Source: Bdellovibrionales bacterium
GTDB lineage: Bacteria > Bdellovibrionota > Bdellovibrionia > Bdellovibrionales > UBA1609
DNA length: 8,727 nt
NCBI GenBank assembly: GCA_020434645.1
Contig: JAGRAK010000071.1
Coordinates: forward strand, 1 to 8,727
Reading direction: 5' to 3'
Under the pieces are notes generated by a model, which made no database searches, was not told the DNA's origin, and saw only the letters and a list, made by a program, of their open reading frames with translations. The number at the start of each line of letters is the position of its first letter. Position 1 is the stretch's first letter. Below are positions 7,021-8,727 of the stretch, in pieces. The position numbers and the translations under genes are program-made.

Positions 7021-7684
7021 TAAAATCAAGCTGCATCTCGACCATAGAGTTAAAAACATCAAGTAGACCGTCATGTTTGCGCATACTGGTATCAAAATCA
7101 AAACTAGGACCGATAAGCTCAATCACATGATGAATGGCTTCGATTGTCGAATAGCAATTCTCATGGGGCTGTTTACGAATACGAAAGTTCGACGGTTTAT
7201 CTGGCGTAAAACAAATTTTGGGTAGGTTTATTAAATTCTGACTGTGCTTCAACATTTTCTTAGCCGTCGCCCAAGTGCCATCTATCACAATAATTGTTAG
7301 GGTTTTATCTTTGGGGCAAATTTCTTTAAGTTCTGCTTGCGACATAGTCGACATATTTTTTGAGGGTTCACCTGGGTGTAAAATCACTGGATACAGATCT
7401 GGATCATTTAAAATTTCGTTCAAGGTGTTGTGATTAGAGTAATTATGCCCTCGAAGCAAAATAGAATTCTTTAAACACAAATGAGACATTCGGCCTGTGG
7501 CCACACGTTTTCGCGCCTCAATGGGATGAATCAAAATCACAAATTTAAAATTCAGCTCAATCGGGTGAACTAAGTGACAATAACAAGTTTGGGGCGCTTG
7601 AAAGCAATCCGTGCAGCGTAAGCGCTGCCTAGAGTCTGACTTTTCAAGCTGTTTGCGTTTTTCGCGATACATTTCTAAATTCAC
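6971..7684 (-). CDS. tapT: DTW-domain tRNA-uridine aminocarboxypropyltransferase
   Basis: A 237-residue protein with the marks of the DTW/TapT family. There is a zinc-knuckle-like cluster CTDCFQAPQTCYC (Cys24, 27, 34, 36), HP-rich strands (ILIHPIEARKRVATGRM), the name-giving motif IDGTWATAKKML (134-145), and FRIRKQP...STIEA (167-183). Characterised members transfer the 3-amino-3-carboxypropyl group of SAM to a tRNA uridine, giving acp3U (position 47 for E. coli TapT). Residues of all main motifs are present, so it should be active. The start is the GTG at 7684; an ATG four codons later (7672) is equally possible, and neither has a strong ribosome binding site. The last 50 bases overlap the 3' end of the DnaA-like gene on the other strand. 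Divergent from the next gene with a 35-base gap. Confidence 0.88.
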   Translation of the reverse strand: MNLEMYREKRKQLEKSDSRQRLRCTDCFQAPQTCYCHLVHPIELNFKFVILIHPIEARKRVATGRMSHLCLKNSILLRGHNYSNHNTLNEILNDPDLYPVILHPGEPSKNMSTMSQAELKEICPKDKTLTIIVIDGTWATAKKMLKHSQNLINLPKICFTPDKPSNFRIRKQPHENCYSTIEAIHHVIELIGPSFDFDTSMRKHDGLLDVFNSMVEMQLDFIKRSDERLGPSRYRRS

Positions 7685-7719
7685 TACTCTACTTTAACGA
7701 GATAACGTAGACTCGATCA
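7685..7719. promoter_or_regulatory. Short divergent intergenic region
   Basis: Only 35 bases separate the start codons of the DTW-domain gene (- strand, GTG form) and the methyltransferase (+ strand). Promoters for both must lie largely inside the opposite gene's 5' end. No clear -35/-10 pair was recognised and no strong Shine-Dalgarno precedes ATG 7720. Confidence 0.3.
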
Positions 7720-8376
7720 ATGCTAGACGTTCATCAAGGAGCCAAACGTACAATTCATCATGCTGACGCCTTAGTGTGGCTCGCGGGGCAACCCCCACTC
7801 TCGGGCTGCTCGATCATCACATCTATGCCCGACATCTCAGAGTTTCCGAAATTCACCTTGCCCGAATGGAAGACCTGGTTCACCGATACCGCAGCTCTTG
7901 TGCTGACTCGTTGCCCAGACGAAGGTCTGACTTTGTTTTTTCAAACCGATATCAAGCGAGATGGAGTTTGGGTTGATAAAGGCTATCTCTGCCAAAAAGC
8001 AGCCGAGCGTACTGGTCACGAACTTGTGGCGCATAAAATTATTTGTCGGGCTCCGGCAGGCATCACAACTTTTGGGCGCCCGGCCTATTCACACCTTTTA
8101 TGCTTTTCAAAGTCAATTCGCCCCGAAATTGCAAAATCACTAACTGATGTTCTACCGGATGCCGGCGAAACCACCTGGACACGAGGCATGGGCACGAAAG
8201 CCTGCGAACTTGCGTGCCGCATGGTGATGAATTATACCGATACCCACACTATCGTAGACCCTTTCTGTGGCCACGGCTCAGTACTTGCCGTGGCGAACTC
8301 TCTTGGCCTTAATGCTATTGGAGTCGAGCTCAGTTTGAAACGCGCCAAGAAGGCTATGAGTTTGAAACTTGCCTAA
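7720..8376 (+). CDS. Permuted (beta-class-like) SAM-dependent methyltransferase, substrate unknown
   Basis: A 218-residue protein. The SAM-binding motif VDPFCGHGSVLAVAN (179-193) lies near the C-terminus, followed by LNAIGVELSLKRAKKA with the acidic Glu203. The probable catalytic strand, SIITSMPDISEF (31-42), is near the N-terminus. This order (motif IV before motif I) is that of beta-class DNA amino-methyltransferases, but the usual (D/N/S)PP(Y/F/W) is replaced by TSMPD, and no target-recognition domain is present. Other striking conserved-looking blocks are LFFQTDIKRDGVWVDKGYL (73-91), HKIICRAPAG and GRPAYSHLLCFS (119-130). I recognise these as belonging to a widespread family of uncharacterised methyltransferases. 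An in-frame TAG at 7708-7710 makes ATG 7720 the first possible ATG. Its partner across the divergent gap modifies tRNA, but that does not prove an RNA substrate. It overlaps the next gene tail-to-tail by 23 bases. Confidence 0.75.
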   Translation: MLDVHQGAKRTIHHADALVWLAGQPPLSGCSIITSMPDISEFPKFTLPEWKTWFTDTAALVLTRCPDEGLTLFFQTDIKRDGVWVDKGYLCQKAAERTGHELVAHKIICRAPAGITTFGRPAYSHLLCFSKSIRPEIAKSLTDVLPDAGETTWTRGMGTKACELACRMVMNYTDTHTIVDPFCGHGSVLAVANSLGLNAIGVELSLKRAKKAMSLKLA

Positions 8377-8727
8377 CACTCAACTCCACATCATATCGAA
8401 ATGAAACCAGTCCCAGATCGTCATCACCTTCTTCGGCAAATCTCTGAGACATGACGAGTCGGCTCTGCTGTTCAGAAGGCAAATCCTTTAAGATTAGGTC
8501 TTTCTGATTCAATTCTCTAAATCGATCAAAATAAAGTTGGGTGGTTAACTCATGAAATCCACGTTTTTCAATTCGCAAATGAATATGCGGAGGACGAATC
8601 CACGTGTCGCTCGCCGGGTAAGCCCCGGGTATAATAGTTCGCAATCGAAACTCACCATTAGCAGCAGTTAAGATTTCAGCGCTATACTGAAAATTCAAAT
8701 CAAGTTCCGCCGCATTGGTGTCAGAGG
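8354..8727 (-). CDS. Intradiol ring-cleavage dioxygenase-like protein, 5'-truncated by window edge
   Basis: On the minus strand the frame is open to the right edge, so the gene begins beyond it; 124 complete codons before the stop are visible. A TTG at 8698 is internal, because the codons before it (SDTNAAELDLNF) continue the family's 'D..xxLDPNF' lead-in. The core reads GEFRLRTIIPGAYP then RPPHIHLRI and LTTQLYF, matching the protocatechuate/catechol dioxygenase fold. Three of the four non-heme Fe(III) ligands expected in this family can be placed: Tyr in PGAYP and the two His of HIH. The fourth, an upstream Tyr, would be outside the window. Known members split catechol-type rings between the two hydroxyls, but several relatives have other or unknown substrates and no aromatic-degradation gene is seen here. 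The TAG stop at 8354-8356 lies inside the convergent methyltransferase gene. Confidence 0.82.
   Translation of the reverse strand, partial: SDTNAAELDLNFQYSAEILTAANGEFRLRTIIPGAYPASDTWIRPPHIHLRIEKRGFHELTTQLYFDRFRELNQKDLILKDLPSEQQSRLVMSQRFAEEGDDDLGLVSFRYDVELSVRQVSNS

Overview
The window holds eight protein-coding genes and one transposase remnant. Two genes are cut by the window edges. The organism looks like a Gram-negative bacterium. The signs are a periplasmic binding protein with a signal peptide, a membrane histidine kinase with a receiver, a TapT-type DTW protein and an intradiol dioxygenase-like protein. The taxon cannot be fixed from sequence alone; Pseudomonadota or Bdellovibrionota would fit, but this is inference.

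Left part (1-5415, + strand): five genes are stacked with 1- to 28-base overlaps (most likely 1 or 4 bases), so they are almost certainly one translationally coupled operon whose promoter lies outside the window. In order they are the C-terminal two thirds of a Gfo/Idh/MocA-type oxidoreductase, an EamA/DMT-type exporter, a class I SAM methyltransferase, a NMT1/THI5-type periplasmic binding protein, and a membrane hybrid histidine kinase with a C-terminal receiver. No ABC permease or ATPase is present. The binding protein is therefore more likely a ligand-sensing partner of the kinase than a transporter subunit. The first three genes look like small-molecule modification and export.

Middle (5379-5685): just after the kinase, in another frame, lies a short fragment resembling the first catalytic-Asp region of an IS481-type transposase. 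About 175 bases of non-coding DNA follow, with weak hairpins, one of which holds the ribosome binding site of the next gene.

Right part (5686-8727): the first gene is a divergent full-length DnaA-like protein, with domain I, AAA+ and DNA-binding domain IV but little domain II, and no oriC neighbours. Its 3' end overlaps tail-to-tail with a tRNA acp3U transferase (TapT/DTW). Divergent from that is a permuted SAM methyltransferase with an unusual catalytic motif. It overlaps tail-to-tail with the C-terminal part of an intradiol dioxygenase-like gene that runs off the right edge. Base composition is visibly more AT-rich in the left operon than in much of the right part, so the operon may be accessory DNA with an IS scar at its border.

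The best candidates for something undescribed are the extra DnaA-like protein, the operon coupling a binding protein and hybrid kinase to modification and export genes, and the methyltransferase with a TSMPD motif.
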